From Prauserella isguenensis (GTDB lineage Bacteria; Actinomycetota; Actinomycetes; Mycobacteriales; Pseudonocardiaceae), in NCBI RefSeq assembly GCF_014191605.1, contig NZ_JACHWU010000001.1, positions 930,001 through 994,000 on the forward strand: DNA of 64,000 bases, in the 5' to 3' direction. Shown here one piece after another: positions 1-9,620 of this stretch. The notes beneath the pieces were generated by a model. It worked only from the letters and a program-made list of their open reading frames with translations, was not told the origin of the DNA and ran no database searches. The translations under genes were made by a program, and so were the position numbers. Numbering within the stretch: position 1 is the first letter of the stretch; the number at the start of each line of letters is the position of its first letter.

Positions 1-255
1 CAGCTTGAGCGGGTCGAGGAAGAACGCGGTCTCCTCGTGCCGGACGACGTCCCCGGGCTCGCCGTCGGGAAGCGGGGACGGCGGTGTGTAGAACTCGTCG
101 CTCGCCGCAGTTGCGGGTGAGGTCGCCCCGGCGGGCGTTGAGGCCCCGGTCGGTGCTGCGGCCGCCGGGGTGGTGACCAGGATCGACGCGGCGACGGCGG
201 ATACGGCGACGGTGGCGAGAGACGCGGTGAGGCGTCCCCTGCGGGCTGATCGCAT
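1..255 (-). CDS. N-terminus of secreted lipase-like protein (partial)
   Basis: The first 85 residues of a minus-strand gene are visible; the rest lies beyond the window edge. The ATG at 253-255 is followed by a basic stretch, a hydrophobic core and an AAAA cleavage region, so this is an exported protein. After a Thr/Ala/Pro-rich linker the mature part reads EFYTPPSPLPDGEPGDVV, then FFLDPLKL. This resembles the start of secretory triacylglycerol lipases of the LIP family (PF03583), which usually open with an FYTPP...LPxGxPGD segment. The catalytic triad is not in the window, so the family call rests on the N-terminal motif only. A palindrome at 329-350 sits upstream and may regulate it. Confidence 0.55.
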   Translation of the reverse strand, partial: MRSARRGRLTASLATVAVSAVAASILVTTPAAAAPTGASTPAGATSPATAASDEFYTPPSPLPDGEPGDVVRHEETAFFLDPLKL

Positions 256-328
256 GAGGCTCCCCGGCTGGGATGTGACGACGGTGTCGGCAACTTGTTC
301 TAGCCGCGGGGAGGTGTGAGATCAAGGT

Positions 329-350
329 TTCCCTACTCGTCAGTAGGGAA
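329..350. promoter_or_regulatory. Perfect 9-bp inverted repeat upstream of the lipase-like gene
   Basis: TTCCCTACT at 329-337 and AGTAGGGAA at 342-350 form a perfect inverted repeat with a 4-base spacer. It lies about 75 bases upstream of the lipase-like start codon. Length and symmetry fit a dimeric repressor operator, for example of TetR type. There is no T-run, so it is not an obvious terminator. The regulator is unknown. Confidence 0.45.
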
Positions 351-374
351 CTCACTCGTTCGGGGTAGCGAAGT

Positions 375-480
375 GCGCCCCCGAGGGCACTTTGGTTGCA
401 TTCAACGCAGCCAAAGTGCCCTTGGGGGGCGGTGGTCGGGCCGGCGGGCGGGAGCGACCAAGGTGCCCTTGGGGGCGAGA
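375..480. repeat. REP-like palindromic repeat (copy 1, with an extra half-copy)
   Basis: Arms at 377-399 and 407-430 pair almost perfectly around a 7-base loop. The arm core is CCAAAGTGCCCTTGGGGG or its complement. A further half-copy, CCAAGGTGCCCTTGGGGGCG, follows at about 458-477. Related palindromes occur at 3387-3439, about 26234-26270, 60067-60090 and 63852-63912. They look like one family of intergenic repeats, and this copy follows the 3' end of the HNH nuclease gene. Confidence 0.6.
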
Positions 481-490
481 ACGTTCGCCG

Positions 491-1138
491 TCAGCAGGTG
501 GCGAGCATGTCCTCGAGGGCGGCGTGCTCGGCGTCGTCGACCGTCAGCTCGTACTTGTGCTTCACGGTGATCCACATCGAGGCGTACGTGCAGTGGTACT
601 CCTCGACCGACGGCTGCCACTCCGCAGGGTCGTCGTCGCTCTTCGACGTGTTGGAGCCGCTCGACACGGCGATGAGCTGCGGCGCGGACAGGTCGTTGGC
701 GAACGCCTCGCGCTCGTCGGTCGTCCACTCCGAGGCCCCGGAAACCCAGGCGTTGCCGAGCGGCACCACGTGGTCGATGTGGAATTCGGCGGGGTCGCTG
801 GACGTCTCGCCGTCGTACTCGCTGTACCAGTCGCCGTCGGTCGGGTAGCAGTCGTTGCCCGTCTCGACGCTGTCGCCGTCGCGTTCGAGCACCAGTTCAC
901 GGGTGTTGCAGTTGTCCTCGTGACTGCTCCAGTGGGGGAACAGGTCGCGGTCGTAGCCGTCCATGGAGCCGTCCTCGGCCACGGTCAGCTCGGCGAGCTG
1001 TGCCTCGGCCTCGGTGGGAGTGGGGATGCCGGGCGGTTCGGCCACGGCCGTGCCCGTCAGTGACAGCGTGAGCGCGGTCGCGGCACCCACGGCGAGTGCG
1101 GAGTTGCGGAACTTGCGGGGAAGGGTCACGACAGGCAC
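491..1138 (-). CDS. Secreted HNH-family nuclease (DUF1524-like)
   Basis: This 215-residue protein has an N-terminal signal peptide (basic start, hydrophobic ALAVGAATALTLSLTGTAVA, cleavage near residue 33) and is probably exported. The mature domain contains HIDHVVPLGNAW around residues 140-151, followed by N..KSDDDPAEWQP, the core pattern of DUF1524/HNH endonucleases. The first His and Asp and the later Asn and Asp are the expected metal and catalytic residues. The family includes extracellular deoxyribonucleases that cut DNA non-specifically. Four cysteines in the mature part could form disulfides. It stands alone; neighbours do not suggest a substrate. The function is inferred from motifs. 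Confidence 0.8.
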   Translation of the reverse strand: MPVVTLPRKFRNSALAVGAATALTLSLTGTAVAEPPGIPTPTEAEAQLAELTVAEDGSMDGYDRDLFPHWSSHEDNCNTRELVLERDGDSVETGNDCYPTDGDWYSEYDGETSSDPAEFHIDHVVPLGNAWVSGASEWTTDEREAFANDLSAPQLIAVSSGSNTSKSDDDPAEWQPSVEEYHCTYASMWITVKHKYELTVDDAEHAALEDMLATC

Positions 1139-1201
1139 CTCTCAGCGGGGAACATGAGGTCGTCCAGCGATGTGAAGGACTTTCCGAATGTCTCCGAGAG
1201 A

Positions 1202-1219
1202 GGTAACGATCTCGTTAAC
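1202..1219. other. Short near-palindrome between convergently read gene ends
   Basis: GTAACGA, two bases, then TCGTTAAC form an imperfect inverted repeat in the 92-base gap between the start of the nuclease gene and the end of the next minus-strand gene. It may be an operator for the nuclease gene, whose start lies about 65 bases away. Weak evidence. Confidence 0.25.
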
Positions 1220-1230
1220 CCCGGGCGGAT

Positions 1231-1914
1231 TCAGACCGAGGTCGGGGGCAGAACCAGACGGAAGTCGTGAGTGTGCCGGTACCAGGTCCACCGCGACATG
1301 GTCCGCGGGTACGCCACGCCGTCGGATTCGGGCACGACGTCACCGCCGCCCAACTGGAACGCCCTCCCCGCGAACGTCCGCCGCCGTTTCAGCAGCTTTC
1401 CCCTGGTGATCGTGACGCGCAGCCCGCCGGACGCCGTGTCGCTGCCCGCCTCCGGGTCGGGCCGCACCTCGAGCAGGGCGGCCTCGCCGCGCAGCGCCTC
1501 GGTGTCGTCGCAGTAGCCGACGCCGCGCGGCTGCCGCACGACGCCGTGTCCCAACAACAGGCCGCCCGCGTCGTCGCGGACCAACGGCACGCCCCGTGGT
1601 TCGCCGGACAACGCGACGTCGAACGCCCGCGCCCGGTCGGTCGGCACCCCCCACAGGTTCGCCACCTGCGACGACGGTTCGGTGGGCACGTATCCGACCG
1701 ACACGTCGTCGAGCCGGTTCTTCCGCAGCAGCCGCAGCGCCACCGCGGACAGGTCGGCGTCGTCCCCGACCACCACGAGTCGCTGCTCGCCCGAGTCCAG
1801 GAGCGAGTCCACGTCCGCCTTGCCCGGACGCGGCGGCAGTTTCGCCTCGTCGACCCCCTCCGGAAGGTGAAACCCCAGTTCAACGCCTCCGCAGAGCAGT
1901 ACCAGTCCCCGCAC
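1231..1914 (-). CDS. Conserved protein resembling a degenerate diacylglycerol kinase-like fold
   Basis: The 227-residue protein has a GTG start at 1914. I do not recognise it as a named family. Its middle part follows the order of the DAGK/YegS lipid-kinase catalytic domain: RLVVVGDDADLSAVALRLL takes the place of the GGDGT nucleotide loop, and VGYVPTEPSSQVANLWGVP takes the place of the usual IPxGTGNDxAR segment. The canonical GGDGT and GTGND residues are missing, so kinase activity is unlikely. A beta-rich C-terminal segment matches the second domain of that fold. No signal peptide or membrane segment is seen. It is divergent from purA, with only about 100 bases between the starts. The fold is inference; a structure prediction would test it. 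Confidence 0.4.
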   Translation of the reverse strand: MRGLVLLCGGVELGFHLPEGVDEAKLPPRPGKADVDSLLDSGEQRLVVVGDDADLSAVALRLLRKNRLDDVSVGYVPTEPSSQVANLWGVPTDRARAFDVALSGEPRGVPLVRDDAGGLLLGHGVVRQPRGVGYCDDTEALRGEAALLEVRPDPEAGSDTASGGLRVTITRGKLLKRRRTFAGRAFQLGGGDVVPESDGVAYPRTMSRWTWYRHTHDFRLVLPPTSV

Positions 1915-1929
1915 GGATCACCCCTCGGT

Positions 1930-3303
<1,374 letters not shown>

Positions 3304-3386
3304 CGGCCGTACGCGCCCGCCCGCACGAGCCGGAATCCCGTGGCAACGTGGCCGCCCCCGGCGACGTCCCCTGCGAACACTGAAAC

Positions 3387-3439
3387 GCCCCCACGGGCAC
3401 CTCGGGGGCGTTGAGTCCCCCGAAGGTGCCCGTGGGGGC
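3387..3439. terminator. Large palindrome between convergent genes (REP-like copy 2)
   Basis: A 22-base arm at 3387-3408 pairs with 3417-3439, with one bulge, around the loop CGTTGAGT. It lies in the 153-base gap between the ends of purA and the phosphodiesterase gene and belongs to the same repeat family as 375-480. A stem this stable could stop transcription from both sides. There is no T-run, as is common in high-GC actinobacteria. Confidence 0.6.
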
Positions 3440-3456
3440 AGCCGGATGCCTCGGAG

Positions 3457-4611
3457 TTACTCCGCCGCCTCGATGACGACGTCCGGGTGGTCGGCGAACA
3501 GGCCGTCGATGCCGGTGTCCCAGACCGCCTTGGCCCAGCCGAGGGAGTCGCCCCACTCCGCGGGGTCGTCGGACGAGTCGTAGTCGGCGGGAAGGAACTC
3601 GTTCTCGGCGCGGAAGGTCCACGGCACGACGCTCAGCCCGGCGGCGTGGGAATCGTCGACGAGCGACGTCGGCTCCGTGGAGTTGCCCGCGTCGTCCAGC
3701 GGGATGATCTGCGAGACCGACGGCCCGAGTCCGTCGGCGTACGTGGCGATCTCGCGGAGGCCCTCCGGTGTGGTCATGTCGTCGTACGTCCGCGGGTCGC
3801 CCGAGGCCACGAAGTCGTACGGCGCACCGGAGGCCGAGGTCAGCTGCACCAGCGGCACTCGCAGCTCGTCGTCGAGCTCCTTGAGGTTGCCCACCTCGAA
3901 CGACTGCACCTGCACCTTCGCGTTGGGGCGGTTGAGGTGGTTGCGGTTCAGCGCCTCCACCAGCTTCGGCTCCAGCGCGAGACCCTGCTCCTGGAAGTAC
4001 GTCGGGTGCTTGGTCTCGGGGAAGATGCCGATCGGCCGGTGCAGTTCACGGCTCAGCTCCTCGGAGAGGTCGATGACCTCCTGCAGCGTGGGGATCTCGA
4101 AGCGGCCGTCGTAGACGGTGTTGTTCGGCCGGATCTCCGGCAGCCGCTCCTTCGCCCGCAGCGTCTTGAGCTCGGCCAGCGTGAAGTCCTCGGCGAACCA
4201 ACCGGTCATCGGCTCGCCGTCGACCATCTTGGTGGTCTTGCGGTCGGCGAACTCAGGCCGGTCGGCCACGTCGGTGGTTCCGCCGATCTCCGGTTCGTGC
4301 CGCGCGACGAGCACGCCGTCGGAGGTCGTGACGAGGTCGGGCTCGATGTAGTCGGCACCCATGCGGGCGGCCAGTTCGTACGAGGCCAGCGTGTGCTCGG
4401 GCCGATAGCCGGAAGCGCCGCGGTGGCCGACCACGATCCGGTCGTCGGCGTGCGCTCCGCCGCGGCCGTGGGCGGAGTCGGACCGGGCCGTCTCGGCCCG
4501 CGAGGGTCCGGACTGGGCGGCTCCGGGGACCGCGCCGGTGGTGGCGAGTATCGCCAGTGCGCCGAGCGCCGCCACGCCGAGGCGCTTACGGAATCGGGGG
4601 ATGAATGCCAT
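3457..4611 (-). CDS. Secreted glycerophosphodiester phosphodiesterase
   Basis: The 384-residue protein begins with a signal peptide (MAFIPRFRKRLGVAALGALA, cleavage after GAVPGAAQ), so it acts outside the membrane. Its catalytic domain starts with IVVGHRGASGYRPEHT, then YIEPDLVTTSDGVLVARHEP, the two GDPD signatures with the catalytic His and metal-binding Glu and Asp. It is expected to hydrolyse glycerophosphodiesters to glycerol 3-phosphate and an alcohol. Length fits the secreted GlpQ-type class with an insertion after the second motif. The ATG at 4611 is chosen because the open frame upstream carries no signal and overlaps purD. It is divergent from purD and convergent with purA. Confidence 0.9.
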   Translation of the reverse strand: MAFIPRFRKRLGVAALGALAILATTGAVPGAAQSGPSRAETARSDSAHGRGGAHADDRIVVGHRGASGYRPEHTLASYELAARMGADYIEPDLVTTSDGVLVARHEPEIGGTTDVADRPEFADRKTTKMVDGEPMTGWFAEDFTLAELKTLRAKERLPEIRPNNTVYDGRFEIPTLQEVIDLSEELSRELHRPIGIFPETKHPTYFQEQGLALEPKLVEALNRNHLNRPNAKVQVQSFEVGNLKELDDELRVPLVQLTSASGAPYDFVASGDPRTYDDMTTPEGLREIATYADGLGPSVSQIIPLDDAGNSTEPTSLVDDSHAAGLSVVPWTFRAENEFLPADYDSSDDPAEWGDSLGWAKAVWDTGIDGLFADHPDVVIEAAE

Positions 4612-4739
4612 GAGTCGTCGCTGCCCTCTCTCGATCCGGTGGGGATGTTCGCCCACATTCGCGGCCGCGGTCGACCGCTCGGCGACAGCGTGGCAGCCAC
4701 GGAGGTACATGCCGATGAACGAGCGGAGATGGGCATGTC

Positions 4740-4756
4740 TACGCTGAGGAATCGTG
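4740..4756 (+). promoter_or_regulatory. -10 element abutting the purD start (leaderless)
   Basis: TACGCT at 4740-4745 is followed eight bases later by the purD GTG at 4754. At the usual spacing transcription would start at or within two bases of the start codon, giving a leaderless mRNA. GAGGA in between could instead be a ribosome site if transcription starts further upstream. Confidence 0.45.
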
Positions 4757-6016
4757 CGCTTCCTGGTTATCGGCTCCGGAGCCCGCGAGCACGCCCTCGT
4801 TCTCGCCGCGTCCCACGACCCGGCGGTGACGGCGATCGCCTGCGCGCCCGGCAACGCCGGCACCGCGGCTCTCGCCGAGCCGCTCGGTGTCGACCTGACC
4901 GACCCGTCGGCCATCGCGGCCCTCGCCGAGCAGTGGCGGGCAGACCTCGTGGTGATCGGCCCAGAGGTGCCGCTCGTCACCGGTGCCGCCGACGCCGTCC
5001 GCAAGGCGGGCATCGCGTGCTTCGGCCCGTCGGCGGCTGCGGCGCGGATCGAGGGCTCGAAGGCGTTCGCCAAGGAGGTCATGACCGCCGCGGGGGTGGC
5101 GACCGCGCACAGCGAGGTCGTCGACAACCCGGCGCACCTCGACGCGGCGCTCGCCCGGTTCGGCCCGACCTGGGTCGTGAAGGACGACGGTCTCGCGGCG
5201 GGCAAGGGGGTCGTCGTCACGACCGACGTCGAGCAGGCGCGCAAGCACGCCCTGATGCTGCTCGACGGCGGCCACCCGGTGGTGCTCGAGTCGTTCCTCG
5301 ACGGCCCGGAGGCGTCGCTGTTCTGCCTGGTCGACGGACGCACCGTGGTGCCGCTGCTGCCCGCGCAGGACTTCAAGCGCGTCGGCGACGGCGACTCCGG
5401 CCCGAACACCGGCGGCATGGGCGCCTACGCCCCGCTGTCGTGGGTTCCGGACGGCTTCGTCGGCGACGTCGTCGAGCGGATCATCCAGCCCGTGGTCGAC
5501 GAGATGGCCGAGCGTGACTCGGCGTTCACCGGCCTGCTGTACGCGGGGCTGGCGCTCACGAGCGACGGCCCGCAGGTCATCGAGTTCAACTGCCGGTTCG
5601 GCGACCCCGAGACACAGGCCGTGCTGGCGTTGCTGCGTACGCCGATCGCCGGGCTGCTGCACGCCGCCGCCACCGGCACGCTCGCCGAACAGCCGTCGCT
5701 CGAATGGGCCGACGGCAGCGCGGTGACGGTGGTGGTGGCGGCAGACGGCTACCCGGGCAAGCCGCTGGTCGGAGACGTCATCACCGGCGGGGAGGCCGAG
5801 GGCGTGCTCCACGCGGGCACCCGCAGGCGGGAGGACGGTGCGGTCGTCTCCAGTGGCGGCCGAGTGCTGTCGGTGGTCGGCACCGGTCCGGACCTCGAGG
5901 CGGCCAGGGCCGAGGCCTACGAGCGGGTTTCCCGGGTGAGCCTCGCCGGTGCACACCACCGCACGGACATCGCCGTACGAGCGGCCCGCGGCGAGGTGTC
6001 GGTCCCGGAGGCCTGA
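4754..6016 (+). CDS. purD: Phosphoribosylamine-glycine ligase
   Basis: The 420-residue ATP-grasp enzyme makes glycinamide ribonucleotide from phosphoribosylamine, glycine and ATP, the second step of purine synthesis. The N-terminal [13 protein letters not shown] and [10 protein letters not shown] form the phosphate-binding domain. The ATP-grasp core includes [33 protein letters not shown] and PNTGGMGAY, and ends with [15 protein letters not shown], the metal-binding segment. All are intact and length is normal. The GTG at 4754 follows a -10-like hexamer directly. The gene stands alone between the divergent phosphodiesterase and the type VII island. Confidence 0.97.
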   Translation: MRFLVIGSGAREHALVLAASHDPAVTAIACAPGNAGTAALAEPLGVDLTDPSAIAALAEQWRADLVVIGPEVPLVTGAADAVRKAGIACFGPSAAAARIEGSKAFAKEVMTAAGVATAHSEVVDNPAHLDAALARFGPTWVVKDDGLAAGKGVVVTTDVEQARKHALMLLDGGHPVVLESFLDGPEASLFCLVDGRTVVPLLPAQDFKRVGDGDSGPNTGGMGAYAPLSWVPDGFVGDVVERIIQPVVDEMAERDSAFTGLLYAGLALTSDGPQVIEFNCRFGDPETQAVLALLRTPIAGLLHAAATGTLAEQPSLEWADGSAVTVVVAADGYPGKPLVGDVITGGEAEGVLHAGTRRREDGAVVSSGGRVLSVVGTGPDLEAARAEAYERVSRVSLAGAHHRTDIAVRAARGEVSVPEA

Positions 6017-6154
6017 ACCGCCGAGGCACGGACCGAGGGTCGGGGTGCACCGCCGAGCCGTTCGCCGACCGGCCTGTCCGGCGCGTCTGGGAGACGACGT
6101 CCGCCGCCGGTGGAGATCCCGACGATCGGAGGGAACCGTCGGCCGGACGAGCTC

Positions 6155-6210
6155 GTCACAGTTCGGGTCTCGTCAAAGTTCGGGTCACTGTCACATTCTG
6201 GTTGGTAGCC
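6155..6210 (+). promoter_or_regulatory. Tandem operator-like repeats and promoter of the type VII island
   Basis: GTCACAGTTCGGGTC at 6155, GTCAAAGTTCGGGTC at 6172 and a degenerate GTCACATTCTGG at 6190 are spaced 17 and 18 bases apart. They run into a candidate -10, TAGCCT at 6205-6210, about 45 bases before the first gene of the island. Helically phased direct repeats suggest cooperative binding of an activator or response regulator. No regulator gene lies next to the island. Confidence 0.45.
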
Positions 6211-6254
6211 TGCGTGGGATACCGGACGACTACCGGCCGTTACAGGGGGTGCGC

Positions 6255-6791
6255 ATGCCGTCAGAGGTGAGCGAGACGCGTTTCGACGGGCCGACAGGCG
6301 CGGAGGCCGCGTTCGCCGCGGGTGACGTCGCGTTCGGAGGCGATGCGGACGGTTCGAACGGCGCGGGCTCCGGCGACGCTCTCCCAGCGGCCAACGGCTC
6401 CCCCGACGCGGGTGGTCCGAACATCGCGCCCGGTGCCGGTGTCGTCCCTTCGGTGCCGTCGGCGGCGGACATCGACGTCGCGCCGGATCGGGTCGCCGAG
6501 GTGGCGCGGGTCATCGAGGCGCAGGCCGACGCCCTGGAGAAGAAGCTCTCGGAGCACCTGGGTTCGCTGCACATCCCCGCGCCTGCCGAGGACATCGTGT
6601 CGAAGAACGCGATCGCGGCGTGGAACGACGTCGTCAGCGCTCCCGAGGACTCCTACGCCGCGCACGCGCGCACCTACGTCGAGGATCTGCGGTCCCTGGC
6701 GACCCAGCTGCGCCGGGCGGGCGAGAAGTACGCAGAATCCGACGAGGAGAAGGCCGATGCCCTCGGTGGCGGACGCGGCCTTCCGGGCTGA
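6255..6791 (+). CDS. PE-like type VII secretion substrate with YxxxD signal
   Basis: The 178-residue protein has a disordered Gly/Ala/Asp-rich N-terminal stretch (about residues 1-75) and then a helical hairpin. The hairpin ends GEKYAESDEEKADAL, so Tyr159 and Asp163 give the YxxxD/E signal of ESX substrates. It is directly followed by a WxG-containing PPE-like protein, with EspG next, which is the order expected for a PE/PPE pair and its chaperone. It lacks a literal PE dipeptide, so it is PE-like by architecture. I chose the ATG at 6255 because the open frame upstream has no coding character and overlaps the purD end. Function in the envelope is unknown. Confidence 0.6.
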   Translation: MPSEVSETRFDGPTGAEAAFAAGDVAFGGDADGSNGAGSGDALPAANGSPDAGGPNIAPGAGVVPSVPSAADIDVAPDRVAEVARVIEAQADALEKKLSEHLGSLHIPAPAEDIVSKNAIAAWNDVVSAPEDSYAAHARTYVEDLRSLATQLRRAGEKYAESDEEKADALGGGRGLPG

Positions 6792-6888
6792 CACCGGTCC
6801 GGTCCGATTCCGGCGGTTGCGCCGGGCGGGCGACGCTGTCCAGGTCTTCTCGACCGTGCGGTCGAAGCGGAAGTAGAGGGAAATCGAC

Positions 6889-8709
6889 ATGGCGATGGAT
6901 GTCTCGCAGCGTGCGAACGAGATCCGCAACCACCGGTTCGACGGCTACACCAACAACATGCTGGCGGACGAGGTCGAGGTGTTCCGCAGCGGATCGGGTG
7001 CAGGCGGCATCGGTGAGGCCGTGAACGCGCTGAAGGCCGTCGGCAAGGCCCTGAACGAGACCGAGCAGGCGCTGCGTACCGAACTGGGCAAGCTCGGTGT
7101 CGAGTGGCGTGGCGATGCGGGCGACCAGGCGTTCCGGTGGATGACCGGGCAGGCCGACTTCTCCCAGGAGGCCCAGTCCAAGGTCGAGGTGTGCGCGAAG
7201 AAGGTCTTCGCCCAGGGTGAGGCGTTCAACCGCACGGTGCACAAGCTCCCCGACGCCGAGTCGCTCCGGCAGGGATCCGGCGGCTACGGCCTCATGGACT
7301 CGGTCGGCAGTCTCCTCGGTTTCGAGACCGACAACGCCCAGCGTGTCGCCCAGGGGCAGGAGGCGCGGGCGCAGGCGCTCGAGGCGCTCAACGGCTACGC
7401 GAGCGCGTCCGGTGAGAACCTCTCGGATCTGCCGCAGCTGAGTGCCCCCAAGTCGCTGTCGGCCGTCGTGTCGGACGTGCCGACCGAGGTCGACGCCGGT
7501 GGGCCGCCGCACTCGCCCGACGTGCCCGACGTGCCCGCGGACGCGCCGTCCGACCGCACCGAGTCGGCGGGCGCGGCTCACCCGGTGGCGCCACCCGCGG
7601 CGCCGGCCGACCGTCCCGTGGCGCCCGCCCCGATCCACCACTCCCCGCAGCCCGTCCAGTCGCCCGTGCAGCCCGGCGTTCCGCTCGCCCCGCCACCCGG
7701 GACCGGCTCGGCCCAGCCGGCTCCGAATCCGAGTACGGCGCCGTCGTCGACGGCGCCGTCCCCGAGCGCCCCCGTGACGTCGTCGCCGAACCCGGGATAC
7801 GGCTACGTGAACGTGCCGCGTCCCGGATCGGGCTCGGGTTCGCCGCAGTACTCGGGATCTCCCCAGTACCCCGGTTCGACCCAGTACCCCGGCGGCACGG
7901 CCCAGCCGGGCGGCCCCGGCGCGGGGCCGGGAAACCCGGGCGCGCCGTCCGCCGGCGGCGCTGCCGGCGCGGTCGGGAAACCGGCCACGCCCGGCAGTCC
8001 GGTAGCGCCCGGCACACCCGCGGCGCCCGGCACACCGTCGACCCCGGGAACGCCCGCGAATCCGGGTACACCCGCCACGCCGGGCCAGCCGGGCGGCCAG
8101 TCCGGTGTGGGCAAGTTCCCCTCGGCGGGCGGTGCCTCGCCCGTCGCTCCCGCGCCCGGTCCCGTCACCGGTGCACCCGCTCCCGGAAGCGGTGGCGGCG
8201 CGGCGGTGCCGCCTCCCGGCATGGTCGGCGGTAAGGCGGGTGCGCCGGTGTCGGGCGACCAGGACCTGCAGAAGGGCAAGTCCTTCGGTGTCGCACCGGT
8301 CGTCGGCGGCACGGCGGCGCCCGGCGGAGGCGGTACGACGGCGTCGCCGAAGGCGGCCGGGTTCGGCGCCAACGACGTCGGCGGTGCCGCGGGCGCCGTG
8401 GCCGCGGGCGGTATCGCCGGCGCGTTGGCAGGAGACAGCGAACGAGGCGCAGGCCGGGGCGGTGCGCCGCGCTCACCGCACCAGGCGCAGATCGGGGACC
8501 TGCCCGAGGAACAGTCCCGTGCACAGCAGAACCAGACGCCGAAGTCCGAGCAGGACCGGCGCAGCATGATGCAGAAGGCCGCACCGCAGGAGGGCGACGG
8601 CGACGACACGCACGTGCGCCGGTACGGAGTCGACGACAAGGACCTGTTCTCCGACCAGCGCATGGTCGCTCCCGACACGATCGGCGACCCGAACTCGGAA
8701 CAGCGGTGA
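6889..8709 (+). CDS. PPE-like WxG protein with long Pro/Gly-rich tail
   Basis: The 606-residue protein starts with a helical domain of about 190 residues that contains VEWRGDAGDQAF at about residues 71-82, a WxG turn as in WXG100 and PPE proteins. From about residue 195 onward it is a low-complexity Pro/Gly/Ala/Ser tail. A collagen-like run of the PGTPAxPGTP type lies near residues 365-403. It closes with a polar VRRYGVDDKDLF segment. It probably forms the partner of the preceding PE-like protein and is recognised by the EspG encoded next, then exported by a type VII system. The tail could span or bind the cell wall. Pairing and export are inferred from family knowledge and gene order. Confidence 0.65.
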   Translation: MAMDVSQRANEIRNHRFDGYTNNMLADEVEVFRSGSGAGGIGEAVNALKAVGKALNETEQALRTELGKLGVEWRGDAGDQAFRWMTGQADFSQEAQSKVEVCAKKVFAQGEAFNRTVHKLPDAESLRQGSGGYGLMDSVGSLLGFETDNAQRVAQGQEARAQALEALNGYASASGENLSDLPQLSAPKSLSAVVSDVPTEVDAGGPPHSPDVPDVPADAPSDRTESAGAAHPVAPPAAPADRPVAPAPIHHSPQPVQSPVQPGVPLAPPPGTGSAQPAPNPSTAPSSTAPSPSAPVTSSPNPGYGYVNVPRPGSGSGSPQYSGSPQYPGSTQYPGGTAQPGGPGAGPGNPGAPSAGGAAGAVGKPATPGSPVAPGTPAAPGTPSTPGTPANPGTPATPGQPGGQSGVGKFPSAGGASPVAPAPGPVTGAPAPGSGGGAAVPPPGMVGGKAGAPVSGDQDLQKGKSFGVAPVVGGTAAPGGGGTTASPKAAGFGANDVGGAAGAVAAGGIAGALAGDSERGAGRGGAPRSPHQAQIGDLPEEQSRAQQNQTPKSEQDRRSMMQKAAPQEGDGDDTHVRRYGVDDKDLFSDQRMVAPDTIGDPNSEQR

Positions 8710-8716
8710 GGCGCCG

Positions 8717-9487
8717 GTGACGACCGGTCACAGCGTGGTGCTGTCCACGCTCGAGTTCGACATGCTCTGGGAGGCGGAACGGCTGCCGCGCAGGCACCCG
8801 GCACTGGACGTGCCGAGCGCGGGCGTGACGCACGGCGAGCGGTCCGACCTGATCGAACAGGCGTGGGACTCGTTGGCCCGGCGCAGGCTCGCCACAGGCC
8901 ACCAGGCGACGAGTGACCTGGTGGACATGCTGAACCTGTTCGTGCGGCCCGCGGTCGCCATCGACATGTGGGTCTGGACCGATCGGCAGATCTCGGGTCT
9001 GGCCGTGAGCACGGGCAGCCAGGCGTCGATGGGAGTCGTGGACGGCGACGAGGTGTGGCTGATCCCGGCGCGCGACTCGTCGCTTCCGGAGTCGGCGGTG
9101 GCGGTGGCGGGCGAGACGGCCGCGGGCATCGGCTGGTCGGCGACCCTGCCGCACGACGTGCTGGTCGACGCCGACCGCGAGGCCGGTGGCGACGCGCGGG
9201 CACTCGTGGGTGCGCTCGCCGACCGCGGTGTGGCGCTGAGCGAGGCGCAGGAGGTCGCGGCGATGTTGGCGGGTCAGACCGTCCGTGGCCAGTTCGGCGC
9301 GCAGGCGTGCGCGCGCGACGGGGGTGTCCGTCGCGCACCGCGTGTGGTGTCGTTCTTCGACAGTGACAAGGGCCGCTACCTGGTGCAGGTCGCGCCCGGC
9401 GGTGACGGCAGGCAGTGGGCGACGGTCGCGCCCGCGGACAACACGCTGCTCGCACGCCGGGTGTGGGAGCTGCTCGAGGAGATGTGA
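8717..9487 (+). CDS. espG: EspG-family type VII secretion chaperone
   Basis: The 256-residue cytoplasmic protein matches the EspG/ESAG family in length and pattern. It opens with VVLSTLEFDMLWEAERLP, has the conserved central strand-rich core (VWTDRQISGLAVSTGSQASMGVV), and ends with a strand-helix segment (PADNTLLARRVWELLEEM). EspG proteins bind the tip of PPE proteins and deliver the PE-PPE dimer to the ESX membrane complex. The GTG at 8717 is seven bases after the stop of the PPE-like gene, so the genes are almost certainly co-transcribed. No other start gives better family agreement. Confidence 0.85.
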   Translation: MTTGHSVVLSTLEFDMLWEAERLPRRHPALDVPSAGVTHGERSDLIEQAWDSLARRRLATGHQATSDLVDMLNLFVRPAVAIDMWVWTDRQISGLAVSTGSQASMGVVDGDEVWLIPARDSSLPESAVAVAGETAAGIGWSATLPHDVLVDADREAGGDARALVGALADRGVALSEAQEVAAMLAGQTVRGQFGAQACARDGGVRRAPRVVSFFDSDKGRYLVQVAPGGDGRQWATVAPADNTLLARRVWELLEEM

Positions 9488-9620
9488 CCCGCCGCCGCCT
9501 GGACGTGCGACGAAAGTGGGCTTGCGGGGGATTGCGGCTCTCGCCGATAGAGTTGAGCGGAACCGCCGGTGCCGGCATGGCGTCATACCGGCGACGAGCG
9601 GATCGCTTTCGTGAAGGGGG

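Noticed and set aside
7960-8100. Possible CRISPR-like repeat
   Set aside because: The repeats are 18 bases, contiguous and in frame with the collagen-like coding region; there are no spacers.
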